Shown: positions 8,688-16,143 of the stretch, piece by piece | Position numbering within the stretch: the stretch's first letter is position 1 | Layout: every line of letters starts with the position of its first letter | Source: Metabacillus mangrovi | GTDB taxonomy: Bacteria > Bacillota > Bacilli > Bacillales > Bacillaceae | Length of the DNA stretch: 43,376 nt | NCBI RefSeq assembly: GCF_009711125.1 | Contig: NZ_WMIB01000029.1 | Span: 1 to 43,376, forward strand | Reading direction: 5' to 3' | Translations under genes and position numbers: made by a program | Notes under the pieces: model-generated | Told to the model about the DNA's origin: nothing | Seen by the model: the letters and a program-made list of their open reading frames with translations, nothing else | Database searches by the model: none

Positions 8688-8836
8688 GATGCTCTGCTGA
8701 ATGACGCCGCTTAGTATGTTCAGCCTCATCCTTGCAGGATTTTGCCCGTCCCTTTGCCCTCAGCCGGGAGACTCACGACTTTCGCTCCAATGAACAGGTA
8801 AAAAAAAATGCACGTTTAAAAAGAGGAGGAAAGAAA

Positions 8837-10003
8837 ATGAAGAGGATTTTAATTCTGCCCTTATTTAAGATGGAATCGGGCCATCATAAGAGTGCAAACG
8901 CACTTGCTGAGGCATTTCAAAAGCACGACCCGGAGATTATTTGCGAAAAAGCGGATTTTCTGAGTTTTATTAATGGGGGTCTTGAAAAATTCGTTTCCAG
9001 TCTGTATTTAACTTGGATCAAGAAATTCCCGAATGCGTACAGCACTTTCTATCACCTTTTTTTCAGCAAAAAATCCACTGTGCTTCAATCCGCGTATGAA
9101 GCGGTCTTTCTGGAAAAGATGGAGCAGCTGATCGAAATGAAACAGCCTGATCTCATTGTATGCACGCACAGTTTCCCCTCCTTTTTTGTGGACAAGCTGA
9201 AAAGCTACGGCGTCTGCAAAGTGCCCGTCATTAACTTATATACCGATTTCTTTGTGAACGGGCTTTGGGGGAAAGATCAGGTCGATCTGCATTGTGTCCC
9301 ATCAATGAAAGTAAAAAATGATTTGATGTCTATGGGGATTTTGGAGGAGCGGATTGTGGTCTCCGGAATTTTAGCCAACGACCGTTTCAGTAAAAGAAAA
9401 GCACCAAGGCAGAGTGATGATAAATTGCATGTGCTTTTGGCAGGCGGCAGCCTTGGTCTCGGCAAAAACCTGTCTAAGCTGGTAAATCTTACAGACAGCG
9501 GACTTGCTGAATATAAGATCCTTTGCGGCTCCAACCTTCAGCTGCTGGAGAAAGTCAATTCGCTCAATCTGCCTCATGTGACTGCGCTTCCGTATATTTC
9601 ATCTGCCGAACAAATGAATCTGTTATACGGATGGGCTGATGCCATCGTGACCAAGCCGGGAGGAGCGACCATAAGTGAAGCGATCCGGAAAAAGCTTCTG
9701 ATCTTTATTCATTCTGTACTGCCCGGCCAGGAAGAAATCAACCTGGACTACTTGACCGAAAAAGGACTCGCTGAAAAGGTAAGCATGGATCACTCTTTCG
9801 AAGAACAGCTGCTTTCTCTTGTCAGTGATCCGAGCAAACTGTTCGCCATTAACAAGGCCCGTCATCAGTATATGAATGAACTTGATGTCAGAACATGCTC
9901 AGAGCTTATACGGTTTATTGAAGCTAAACTGTTTGCCGGCAGAACATCTATTAAAGACCGTTACATCAACGAGCTTTTCTCAAAGCTGTACCGCAGCCTT
10001 TAA
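8837..10003 (+). CDS. MGDG synthase/UgtP-family glycosyltransferase
   Basis: A 388-residue peripheral membrane glycosyltransferase of the MurG-like GT28 fold. The N-terminal MGDG-synthase domain begins MKRILILPLFKMESGHHKSANALAEAF, with GHHKSA as the acceptor loop (paraphrased positions 14-20). The C-terminal half has LLAGGSLGLGKN and the nucleotide-sugar pocket VTKPGGATISEAI. Family members transfer glucose or galactose from UDP-sugars to diacylglycerol; UgtP makes glucolipids and the lipoteichoic acid anchor in B. subtilis. The ATG at 8837 has AAGAGGAGGA upstream; the longer reading frame from 8732 lacks this. It may be UgtP or a paralog such as YkoN, which I cannot distinguish. It stands alone between the ABC exporter and the pha genes. 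Confidence 0.85.
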   Translation: MKRILILPLFKMESGHHKSANALAEAFQKHDPEIICEKADFLSFINGGLEKFVSSLYLTWIKKFPNAYSTFYHLFFSKKSTVLQSAYEAVFLEKMEQLIEMKQPDLIVCTHSFPSFFVDKLKSYGVCKVPVINLYTDFFVNGLWGKDQVDLHCVPSMKVKNDLMSMGILEERIVVSGILANDRFSKRKAPRQSDDKLHVLLAGGSLGLGKNLSKLVNLTDSGLAEYKILCGSNLQLLEKVNSLNLPHVTALPYISSAEQMNLLYGWADAIVTKPGGATISEAIRKKLLIFIHSVLPGQEEINLDYLTEKGLAEKVSMDHSFEEQLLSLVSDPSKLFAINKARHQYMNELDVRTCSELIRFIEAKLFAGRTSIKDRYINELFSKLYRSL

Positions 10004-10116
10004 GCCTTTGTTTTCCGGTTTTTGTATATATGATAGTAAATAAACGTGCAGCCTACTGCCAGAACTCCAATATGTGCCCACATAAAGGCTGCGCGGAATG
10101 CTTCCATGAATGACAT
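10000..10116 (-). CDS. Small membrane protein, 38 residues
   Basis: A short reading frame, convergent with and overlapping by one base the stop codon of the glycosyltransferase gene. It encodes MSFMEAFRAAFMWAHIGVLA and onward, one hydrophobic helix, then a basic tail (YKNRKTKA). GAGGAG lies upstream; an ATG three codons earlier (10125) overlaps that site, so 10116 is preferred. The pattern of amphipathic start, single helix and positive C-terminus is typical of genuine Bacillus small membrane proteins. The function is unknown. Confidence 0.55.
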   Translation of the reverse strand: MSFMEAFRAAFMWAHIGVLAVGCTFIYYHIYKNRKTKA

Positions 10117-10277
10117 TATTCCCATCTCCTCTATCTTTTTTCTGAAACAACTGTGACTTTTATATCGGTATGCAGTCTCTATTGTTTATCTCTAACTCTC
10201 TAAATAGTACAAATTACCCACAACTTATTTCGTGATCTCTCCCTGAGCAGACGTCTACAGGCTTATCCATCATTTTA

Positions 10278-10306
10278 ATCACATTTATACGAACGATACT
10301 TATAAT
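10278..10306 (+). promoter_or_regulatory. SigA-like promoter of phaRC
   Basis: A perfect TATAAT (10301-10306) lies 17 bp after ATCACA (10278-10283, four of six matches to TTGACA), about 100 bp upstream of phaR. The rest of the 10117-10403 gap shows no gene. Confidence 0.5.
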
Positions 10307-10403
10307 GTAATGTGATGGTTCCATAGAGTACTTGCCGGTGCTGCCCTGCAGCCAGGTTATCTATGATACAAGCCCTTAAAAAAATGATGGAAAGGAACAT
10401 TTT

Positions 10404-10856
10404 ATGTCTGATCTAACTCCGCAGCAAGCACTCGCATTAGTAAAGCAGAAAGGCACTGAGCTTGAAAGAAACATGAATGACCTCATTCAAACCCAGCTGA
10501 ACAGAGAGGAGCTGCTGGACGCAGCAAACCTTGCAGCACCTCTGATTAAAAGAATTTTCGAAGATGGACAGGAATTCTCTGAGTTTCTTTCTGTACCTCT
10601 TAATTTCCCTACTAAAAGAGATGTGGCCAATCTTGCCCAGCTTGTCATTCAGCTTGAAGAAAAGCTCGATATGATTGAAAACTACCTTTATTACCTGACA
10701 AATCAGGAATCGTATCCTTCTTCCATCCCTATCCCCGTGCTCCCCTCGTCTCCTGTAAACGCCGTTTCGAAAGAAAGACTTTCCCAGCGGGAGCAGTTAA
10801 AAGCGGAACTCCGCTTGCAGATGAATTCTTTTTCGATGAGTGATCGGCTGCAATGA
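10404..10856 (+). CDS. phaR: Polyhydroxyalkanoate synthase subunit PhaR (class IV)
   Basis: A 150-residue helical protein. In class IV synthases, found in Bacillus, PhaR is the non-catalytic subunit that PhaC needs for polymerising 3-hydroxyacyl-CoA on the granule. The sequence starts MSDLTPQQALALVKQKGTEL, continues as amphipathic helices, and contains the segment FPTKRDVANLAQLVIQLEEKLD typical of granule-synthase partner proteins. It is shorter than PhaR proteins of about 200 residues that I know. The stop overlaps the phaC start by 4 nt. AAAGGA precedes the ATG. The phaB reductase that separates phaR from phaC in B. megaterium is absent here. Confidence 0.85.
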   Translation: MSDLTPQQALALVKQKGTELERNMNDLIQTQLNREELLDAANLAAPLIKRIFEDGQEFSEFLSVPLNFPTKRDVANLAQLVIQLEEKLDMIENYLYYLTNQESYPSSIPIPVLPSSPVNAVSKERLSQREQLKAELRLQMNSFSMSDRLQ

Positions 10857-11878
10857 TTCCATTTGCTGAAATGTATGAGCAAGTTCGGAAATCCGCTCTT
10901 CTTCTAGCCACTCCGGAACCTGCAACAGGTCTGACACCTAGGACGGCAGTCTGGAGAAAAAACAAGGCAGTTCTGTGGCATTACCCTGCGGCAGAAAAGA
11001 AATACGAAGTCCCTCTCTTTCTCGTTTATTCACTAGTCAATCAGGCATTTATTCTGGATTTGGCGCCAGGCTACAGTATGATCGAAGCTTTTACAAAGGA
11101 AGGCTATGATGTCTATTTGCTGGATTTTGGCATTCCGGGTTATGAAGATAAAGACATTACAGTGGATGATTATGTTCTGAATTACATTCAGGAGGCTGGA
11201 AGACGCACTTTAAGACATGCCAAAGCGAATGAACTGACTGTGATTGGCTATTGCCTTGGCGGAACCATTGCGGCCATCTATGCTGCCGTAACAGAGGATC
11301 CGATCCGCAACGTCATTATGAATGTCGCTCCCATTGATTTTCAGCAATATAAAGGGTTTGATAAGCTGACGGCTGCCATGAGAGATGGAAAAGCGGACTT
11401 GGATCCTATATTCGACGCTCTTGGCATCATTCCTGCCCCCTTTATTAAAGCCGGTCTCCGGATGGTCAGCTATCCTGTTTACTACAGTCCTTATCTTTCC
11501 CTGATCAACCGCATCGATAATCAGGAATACACCGATTACTGGAGACGATTCAATAAGTGGACACAGGGACATGTGCCATTTTCAGGCGCAGCCTTAAAGC
11601 AGCTCGTGCAGGACTTTGGAAGGGATAACAAATTTGTAAAAGGCACACTGGAGATCGGCGGAAGAAGGGCAAGCCTTTCTAATATTGACAGCAGCCTTCT
11701 CGTCATCTGTGCAGAAAATGACAAGCTCGTTCCCATGGAGCTCAGCACAGCCATTCTGGATTTGTCTTCGAGTACAGATAAAACGCTCGAGATTCTCAGC
11801 GGAGGCCATGCCACCTTTAACGCCAAAGACGGACTTCCAGGTTACTTGAGTGAATGGCTCAAAGCACGTTCAAAATGA
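10853..11878 (+). CDS. phaC: Polyhydroxyalkanoate synthase catalytic subunit PhaC (class IV)
   Basis: A 341-residue alpha/beta-hydrolase-fold enzyme that polymerises hydroxyacyl-CoA into storage polyester. The lipase-like box GYCLGG places the catalytic cysteine at residue 134; Asp290 in CAENDKLVP and His319 in SGGHATF complete the triad. FGIPGYEDKDITVDDYV is a conserved PHA synthase region. The length is about 20 residues below the B. megaterium protein, the difference being at the N-terminus, because translation starts at the ATG overlapping phaR. No acetoacetyl-CoA reductase, phasin or depolymerase is nearby, so monomer supply must be encoded elsewhere. Confidence 0.95.
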   Translation: MIPFAEMYEQVRKSALLLATPEPATGLTPRTAVWRKNKAVLWHYPAAEKKYEVPLFLVYSLVNQAFILDLAPGYSMIEAFTKEGYDVYLLDFGIPGYEDKDITVDDYVLNYIQEAGRRTLRHAKANELTVIGYCLGGTIAAIYAAVTEDPIRNVIMNVAPIDFQQYKGFDKLTAAMRDGKADLDPIFDALGIIPAPFIKAGLRMVSYPVYYSPYLSLINRIDNQEYTDYWRRFNKWTQGHVPFSGAALKQLVQDFGRDNKFVKGTLEIGGRRASLSNIDSSLLVICAENDKLVPMELSTAILDLSSSTDKTLEILSGGHATFNAKDGLPGYLSEWLKARSK

Positions 11879-11899
11879 TATATAGAGAGGAGGATTCTT

Positions 11900-12076
11900 T
11901 TGTACCTGCTTGGATTATCAAAAGATAAGAAAAAACCATTAGTGTCCGGAATGGCTGCTGGTGTCTACCGCCATTTCAGAGATTATGATTTTGACCCAAG
12001 GCTGTTCTCCGATTTAAACGAATCTTCCTATTACAGCCGCATTGCCCATTTCCCCGGCTATTTGCCTGCAGAATGA
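11900..12076 (+). CDS. Unknown 58-residue protein after phaC, TTG start
   Basis: A reading frame 21 bp after phaC with a strong ribosome binding site (GAGAGGAGGA) ahead of a TTG start. The protein begins MYLLGLSKDKKKPLVSGMAA, is rich in aromatic residues (YRHFRDYDFDPRLF, SYYSRIAHFPGY), and has no clear membrane helix or signal peptide. I do not recognise it. The spacing and the ribosome binding site suggest it is co-transcribed with phaRC. A granule-associated role is possible but only by position. Confidence 0.5.
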   Translation: MYLLGLSKDKKKPLVSGMAAGVYRHFRDYDFDPRLFSDLNESSYYSRIAHFPGYLPAE

Positions 12077-12143
12077 TTTACCAGTTTGGAGCGGGTTAAA
12101 AAGAGGTATGGAACAGTAACCTTTATGTTTGAAAGGAGCTTCC

Positions 12144-12743
12144 ATGCTGGAGTTTATCATCAATGTCTTAAAATCATTCGGGATCTGGGGACTTCTCGGC
12201 GGCATTGCCATTGAAGCATCTTCCGTTCCGTTTCCAGGCTCGCTCCTTGCGCTTGCATATGGATATATATTGAACGCAACGATTTGGGAAATGACCTGGA
12301 TTGCTGCTCTTGCAAGCCTCGTATATACAATCTTCACCCTGATTCCTTATTGGATCGGGTTTAAGCTGGAACATAAAATGAAAAAGAAATTCAACAAAAA
12401 GAAGAAAGCAATAGAGAGAACACAGCGATGGTTTAAAAAATGCGGAATCTGGAGCATCGCCATTTCCCGTCCTTTCGGTGTCGGAAACTACATTTCCTAT
12501 GTGTCCGGACTGTCCAAAGTAAAACTGGCACCTTTCCTGATCTTGACCTTCATCGGAGTTTTCCCATTAAATTTGGTCATGCTCTGGCTCGGCTCCAACG
12601 GAAACCTCAGTTCCGTTCAGAACTTTATGTCTGGTATGCAGTCCATCCTGCTGATCCTGATCGGCGCAGCAATCGCAGGATATCTTATCTTCCGCTACTT
12701 CATCAGGAAGAAAAACTGTGAAAGTGAGTCCGCATCATCGTAA
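12144..12743 (+). CDS. DedA-family membrane protein
   Basis: A 199-residue integral membrane protein of the DedA/VTT superfamily, members of which move phospholipids such as undecaprenyl phosphate or phosphatidylethanolamine between leaflets. Diagnostic features are the re-entrant N-terminal segment with E.(S/A)..PFPGS (IEASSVPFPGSLLALAYG), the central YWIGFKLE, and RPFGVGNYISYVSGLSKV, which holds the conserved arginine and glycine region, followed by two helices. The ATG at 12144 follows AAAGGAGCT with normal spacing. It is followed by a strong terminator. Confidence 0.88.
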   Translation: MLEFIINVLKSFGIWGLLGGIAIEASSVPFPGSLLALAYGYILNATIWEMTWIAALASLVYTIFTLIPYWIGFKLEHKMKKKFNKKKKAIERTQRWFKKCGIWSIAISRPFGVGNYISYVSGLSKVKLAPFLILTFIGVFPLNLVMLWLGSNGNLSSVQNFMSGMQSILLILIGAAIAGYLIFRYFIRKKNCESESASS

Positions 12744-12758
12744 ATCTTCCAGTCTATT

Positions 12759-12793
12759 AACCCGGATTGCCTGAGTGCAGTCCGGGTTTTTAT
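12759..12793 (+). terminator. Intrinsic terminator after the DedA gene
   Basis: AACCCGGA pairs with TCCGGGTT around TTGCCTGAGTGCAG, followed by a T-run. It separates the phaRC/DedA block from the toxin locus. Confidence 0.85.
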
Positions 12794-12913
12794 TTTAGCG
12801 GGAGTCTGAATTCACAAGGCAGGCTTCAATAATCCGCTGACAAACTTCTCCTCTTCCTTCCCTAAAAATGCTAAAATATAGAAAATACAGACCGAATCAG
12901 AGGGAGCGATGGA

Positions 12914-13747
12914 GTGAGCCTTTACTATTGGATTTCGTTTACAGCCGTCCTGCTTTTTGTCGTATGGAGCCTTTTTTATTTTTGGCGCAATACGGATAAA
13001 TACGTGGAAAATCTTCAATTCATTCGCAAGACCTTTTATGTGTTCTTTGTGCTGATGATGGGCTGCGGCATTCTTTTTAAACAGCTGGACCTTCAAAACT
13101 GGCCGCTTATTTTAGAGCTGGCCGCCCTGTTTGTATTCATTGATTTGGCCGTTTTTCAGACCCCGGATATTTTAAAGATCTGGAATACTGAATTTCAGCA
13201 CAGCAGCTATATTCGGAAAACGATAAAAAAGAATGAAGAAGTCCTGGGCTATAATGCGATCAAAGTCCAAAATTTCACAGAGGTTATCTCAAAATCTCCT
13301 GATCATTTCAGCGGCATCCCCACTCCTGCCGGCTGGAGCCAATACCGGAATGAATTGAAGAAATACCTTGAACTGTATGCGGAAACCTTTCAATTCCATA
13401 TTTCCATTTTTCCATTCGATATTGACAATGATTCTTATCAGCTAAAACAAAATCTTACCGGAGCTTTCAGCAGGCTGGAGATGTTCCATAACAAAGCCAT
13501 TCAGGACGCCGGGTGGCGGGATAGATTGATCGAGAAGCTGCTGGAAGGAAGAAGCATAGAATTAAAAGACAAACAAGAAGAAGAAGAAAGCAGCGACATG
13601 AAGAAAAAGGCTTTTATCGTGGCCTATTACGGGGAAAGCTATAATATGCTGATTGGCATCAGCTCACACTTTGTGGACGTAGACGGCATAGACGCGTCTC
13701 ACATCCTGAATATGGCACAAATTTTTGACTGGTTTATGGTTGAGTAG
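12914..13747 (+). CDS. spoIISA: SpoIISA-type membrane toxin
   Basis: A 277-residue protein with three N-terminal membrane helices (about 3-24, 38-56 and 64-82) and a large cytoplasmic domain. The motif IRKTFYVFFVLMMG after the first helix and the C-terminal YNMLIGISSHFVDVDG...LNMAQIFDW correspond to B. subtilis SpoIISA (IRKTWYLLFVL and the LTSIYDLV end). SpoIISA damages the cell membrane and kills unless bound by SpoIISB. This copy is about 30 residues longer, partly from an acidic/basic stretch (KQEEEESSDMKKK). The start is a GTG at 12914 behind GGGAG. Two small genes follow on the same strand. The assignment is firm by architecture and neighbours, less so by sequence identity, which is low. 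Confidence 0.85.
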   Translation: MSLYYWISFTAVLLFVVWSLFYFWRNTDKYVENLQFIRKTFYVFFVLMMGCGILFKQLDLQNWPLILELAALFVFIDLAVFQTPDILKIWNTEFQHSSYIRKTIKKNEEVLGYNAIKVQNFTEVISKSPDHFSGIPTPAGWSQYRNELKKYLELYAETFQFHISIFPFDIDNDSYQLKQNLTGAFSRLEMFHNKAIQDAGWRDRLIEKLLEGRSIELKDKQEEEESSDMKKKAFIVAYYGESYNMLIGISSHFVDVDGIDASHILNMAQIFDWFMVE

Positions 13748-13768
13748 CATTCTGTAGTATACTATACA
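13740..13768 (+). promoter_or_regulatory. Candidate internal promoter of the antitoxin gene, with palindrome
   Basis: TTGAGT (13740-13745) and TATACA (13763-13768) are 17 bp apart and overlap the end of the toxin gene. The perfect palindrome TAGTATACTA (13756-13765) straddles the -10 region and could be an operator. In B. subtilis the antitoxin has its own promoter inside spoIISA, which fits. Confidence 0.45.
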
Positions 13769-13796
13769 TATAGAATCCAAAGAGGAGGAATGGATC

Positions 13797-13988
13797 ATGT
13801 CCAATCTAAATGAACTGTCTCTGTCTTCTGATGAGATTCAGCCGGCACCTAAAGCAGCACTTCAAAAAAAGCGCAAAGCATCTAAAAATCCAAACAGGCG
13901 CAAAATGAGCGTCCCTGTTTCAGAAACCTTCCATTCGGTTCATGATATGAATAAACGGGCACTGGAAATTATCGCAAAAAGAGTATAG
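13797..13988 (+). CDS. spoIISB: SpoIISB-like antitoxin
   Basis: A 63-residue basic, hydrophilic protein with no membrane helix. SpoIISB is a small disordered antitoxin that wraps around the cytoplasmic domain of SpoIISA. Here the segment NPNRRKMSVPVSETFHSVHDMNKRALEII contains the probable toxin-binding part (B. subtilis SpoIISB has VSPHTARIFKENERLI). It starts 50 bp after the toxin gene with AGAGGAGG ahead of the ATG, stronger than the site before the toxin GTG, as expected for an antitoxin. An intrinsic terminator follows. Confidence 0.78.
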   Translation: MSNLNELSLSSDEIQPAPKAALQKKRKASKNPNRRKMSVPVSETFHSVHDMNKRALEIIAKRV

Positions 13989-13992
13989 CCAA

Positions 13993-14025
13993 ACACAGGG
14001 CGATTGTACCCTGTGTCTTTTTTTT
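13993..14025 (+). terminator. Intrinsic terminator between the two antitoxin genes
   Basis: ACACAGGG (13993-14000) pairs with CCCTGTGT (14009-14016), followed by eight T. It would limit read-through into the second small gene, suggesting separate control. Confidence 0.9.
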
Positions 14026-14090
14026 GGCGTCATAATCCAATCCCCCTCTGGATATGCTGATTAATAATGCAGGATAGAGGAGGAGGACCA

Positions 14091-14252
14091 ATGGCTCTTT
14101 CCAAAAACAAACCGGTCAGGAACCCCAACAGGCGCCCCATGTGTGTTGAAGATATGGGCTTCGCTGTATCAGCGGATAATAAAAGGGTTTTGAAAATGCT
14201 TGAAGAGCTCGAGCGGAAAGAAAAAGGGCCGAACAAAAGGCCATCGTCCTAA
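14091..14252 (+). CDS. Second SpoIISB-like small protein (possible second antitoxin)
   Basis: A 53-residue basic protein. It shares with the preceding antitoxin the motif NPNRR(P/K)M, the following V, and a C-terminal NKR(V/A)L(K/E)(M/I) block at the same relative spacing, so the two look like a duplicated pair. The ATG at 14091 has AGAGGAGGAGG upstream. B. subtilis has a second antitoxin, SpoIISC, in its locus; whether this protein is its equivalent or an independent duplication cannot be judged here. It lies beyond a terminator, so a separate promoter is likely. Confidence 0.6.
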   Translation: MALSKNKPVRNPNRRPMCVEDMGFAVSADNKRVLKMLEELERKEKGPNKRPSS

Positions 14253-14367
14253 TCCAGCCCGGTATTTTAGCAATTGAAACCGGTCAGAGCATCAATGAAT
14301 GGAAAGAAGAGACAGGGAAAAGCCTGTACCTGTAGCTCACACCAGCCCCTTTCCAATCCCTTCTTAA

Positions 14368-14886
14368 CTATTTCTTTTCGTAGGAAAGCACGACAATCTG
14401 TTTATAGGTCTGAACTTTTTCAAGACGGAGTGCCTGCTCGGAAAACCCGCTTTGGAAAAGCGGAATTCCTTTACCGAGCAGTACTGGAATGACCGCAATC
14501 ATGAAACTGTCTACCAGTTCCTCCTTCATGAAATGATGAATCAGTTCTCCGCCGCCGGCAATCCATAAATCCTTTCCCGGTTTTGCCTTCAGTTTCCGGA
14601 TCAGGCTGTCCGGACTCCCCGTAACGAACTGAACATTTTCGTCCCTTCCTGTCCTCTCGCTTGAAAACACATAGCAATCCTGTTCCTGATAAGGAAATTC
14701 CATCTGAAACCCAAGGATCTGTTCATAGGTTTTTCTCCCCATCACAACTGTATCAACAGATTTGATAAAATCTCCGTAGCCGTTATCCCCCTCTCCTTCC
14801 GCTGCTTCCAGCCAGTCGATGTCTCCATTTTCCCGTGCAATATAGCCATCAAGGCTCATCGCAATATATAAAATGGTTTTCTTCAT
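14368..14886 (-). CDS. Dihydrofolate reductase-family protein (RibD C-terminal domain, YyaP-like)
   Basis: A 172-residue cytoplasmic protein. It opens MKKTILYIAMSLDGYIAREN, with GDIDWL, VVMGRKTYEQIL, DLWIAGGGELIHHFM and the C-terminal VIPVLLGKGIPLF, the usual pattern of the RibD C-terminal/DHFR-like family. NADPH-dependent reduction is likely but the substrate is unknown; it is not a housekeeping dihydrofolate reductase. The start at 14886 follows GGGAGGAAT. It is divergent from a WYL-domain regulator across a 95-bp gap that holds a perfect palindrome, so it is probably that regulator's target. Confidence 0.88.
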   Translation of the reverse strand: MKKTILYIAMSLDGYIARENGDIDWLEAAEGEGDNGYGDFIKSVDTVVMGRKTYEQILGFQMEFPYQEQDCYVFSSERTGRDENVQFVTGSPDSLIRKLKAKPGKDLWIAGGGELIHHFMKEELVDSFMIAVIPVLLGKGIPLFQSGFSEQALRLEKVQTYKQIVVLSYEKK

Positions 14887-14935
14887 TTTTATTCCTCCCT
14901 GTATGCTGTTCCTCTTCATGTTACCTTTAAAATAC

Positions 14936-14948
14936 GACATACTATGTC
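14936..14948. promoter_or_regulatory. Palindromic operator between divergent genes
   Basis: GACATAcTATGTC is a perfect 6+1+6 inverted repeat in the middle of the gap between the reductase and the regulator. It is the natural candidate for the binding site of the HTH/WYL protein encoded at 14982. Confidence 0.55.
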
Positions 14949-14981
14949 ATAGATAAACAAAATCATGATTGAGGGGTTCCG

Positions 14982-15929
14982 ATGAACAAGCCAAAGCGCC
15001 TTTTTGATTTGCTTAAATATATCAATGGAAAAGGTTCGTTTACTGCAAAGGAATGTGCGGAGGAATTCGGAGTATCGATCCGGACCATTCAGCGCGATCT
15101 GGACGAATTAAGCTCGTGGGGAGTGCCGTTTTATTCTGAACAGGGCCGTTCAGGCGGTTATCGAATGCTGAACAAAAATCTTCTTCCTCCCCTGCTGTTT
15201 ACAGCAGATGAGGCTGTTTCGATTTATTTTGCCTATAAATCCCTTTCTTACTACCGCTCCCTCCCCTTTCAAGTCAATATAGACTCCGCGCTGGAGAAGT
15301 TTTATGCCAACCTCCCGTCTCACAGCCGGGACAAGCTGAACAGGCTAGTCAACACCATTGCCTTTTGGTCTCCTGATTATGAACAGGTGAATGCGCCTCT
15401 GCTTGAAGATATTATTGAAGCAGCCATCGCCAAAACGGAAACCGAGCTCCTGTATGAGTCCGCCCACGGACCGCGCACCCATCTTGCAGTGCCCCTTGGC
15501 GTTTATTCACAGTCAGGCCTATGGTATGCTCCCGCTTATCTTCCTGAAAAGGATCAAATTGCGTTATTCCGTGCAGACCGGATCCTCCGTCTTACTCATT
15601 CGGATAGGAAGGTACCTGCGGATGTCGTCCTCCCTTCGCTGCTTGAGTGGCTGGAAAAAGATAACGACAACTCAGATGGCTGCCATTTTGAAGTCCGGTT
15701 GACGAAAGCAGGAGTAAGGCTGGCTAAAAGCCATTCTGTTTTCCAGAAGGGTTTGGAGAAAGAAAGCGACGGTACGGGGTGGATCAGAGGGAAGATCCCA
15801 CATGGAGAAATCAGCTATACCTCCTCACTCCTTCTTGCACTCGGCCCTGAGGCCGAAGTGCTGCATCCTGAAGAATTAAAGGAAAAAATGAAAGAGCATG
15901 CAAAAAGAATGTACCTCCTTTACCATTAA
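14982..15929 (+). CDS. HTH-11/WYL-domain transcriptional regulator (YobV/YafY family)
   Basis: A 315-residue DNA-binding protein. The N-terminal DeoR-like winged helix runs over residues 1-60 (FTAKECAEEFGVSIRTIQRDLDEL is the recognition region). The WYL domain at about 140-215 contains the core GLWYAPAYLPEK (WYA in place of WYL) and FRADRI. A C-terminal WCX-type extension follows. WYL regulators bind ligands, often nucleotides or nucleic acid, through this domain. It is transcribed away from the reductase at 14368-14886, and autoregulation through the palindrome at 14936 is likely. The ATG follows GAGGGG. Confidence 0.9.
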   Translation: MNKPKRLFDLLKYINGKGSFTAKECAEEFGVSIRTIQRDLDELSSWGVPFYSEQGRSGGYRMLNKNLLPPLLFTADEAVSIYFAYKSLSYYRSLPFQVNIDSALEKFYANLPSHSRDKLNRLVNTIAFWSPDYEQVNAPLLEDIIEAAIAKTETELLYESAHGPRTHLAVPLGVYSQSGLWYAPAYLPEKDQIALFRADRILRLTHSDRKVPADVVLPSLLEWLEKDNDNSDGCHFEVRLTKAGVRLAKSHSVFQKGLEKESDGTGWIRGKIPHGEISYTSSLLLALGPEAEVLHPEELKEKMKEHAKRMYLLYH

Positions 15930-15930
15930 A

Positions 15931-15959
15931 AAAGACAGAGCCACGAGGGTTCTGTCTTT
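15931..15959. terminator. Bidirectional terminator
   Basis: AAAGACAGAGCC pairs with GGTTCTGTCTTT with one G-T pair. It closes the WYL regulator gene on the plus strand and the aminopeptidase fragment on the minus strand. Confidence 0.75.
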
Positions 15960-15964
15960 CCTGT

Positions 15965-16105
15965 TTACTGCTGTGTCATAATCAGCGGGCCGTCTGCTGT
16001 AATGGCAATGGTGTGCTCAAACTGGGCACTTCGCTTCCCATCCACTGTTCTCGCCGTCCAGCCATTTTGCCCTTTTTTCGACAAACCTCTACTGCTTTTT
16101 GCATT
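15965..16105 (-). pseudogene. map: C-terminal remnant of methionine aminopeptidase
   Basis: The minus strand reads [31 protein letters not shown] and [15 protein letters not shown] before a TAA stop. The [16 protein letters not shown] segment is the conserved end of type I methionine aminopeptidases, including the metal-binding Glu of QFEHT. There is no start codon in context. The matching N-terminal part lies at 18629-19045 in the same orientation and correct order, about 2.5 kb away. About 70 residues between the two parts, with the remaining metal ligands, are missing. The reading frame stays open upstream (KESLVRTT) but no longer resembles the enzyme. Confidence 0.8.
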
Positions 16106-16143
16106 TGTCGTTGTCCGGACTAAGCTTTCTTTACTTATAATTT

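Noticed and set aside
14368-14886. Housekeeping dihydrofolate reductase (FolA)
   Set aside because: The sequence pattern is that of the RibD C-terminal/YyaP group, and the gene is paired with a regulator rather than thymidylate synthase.
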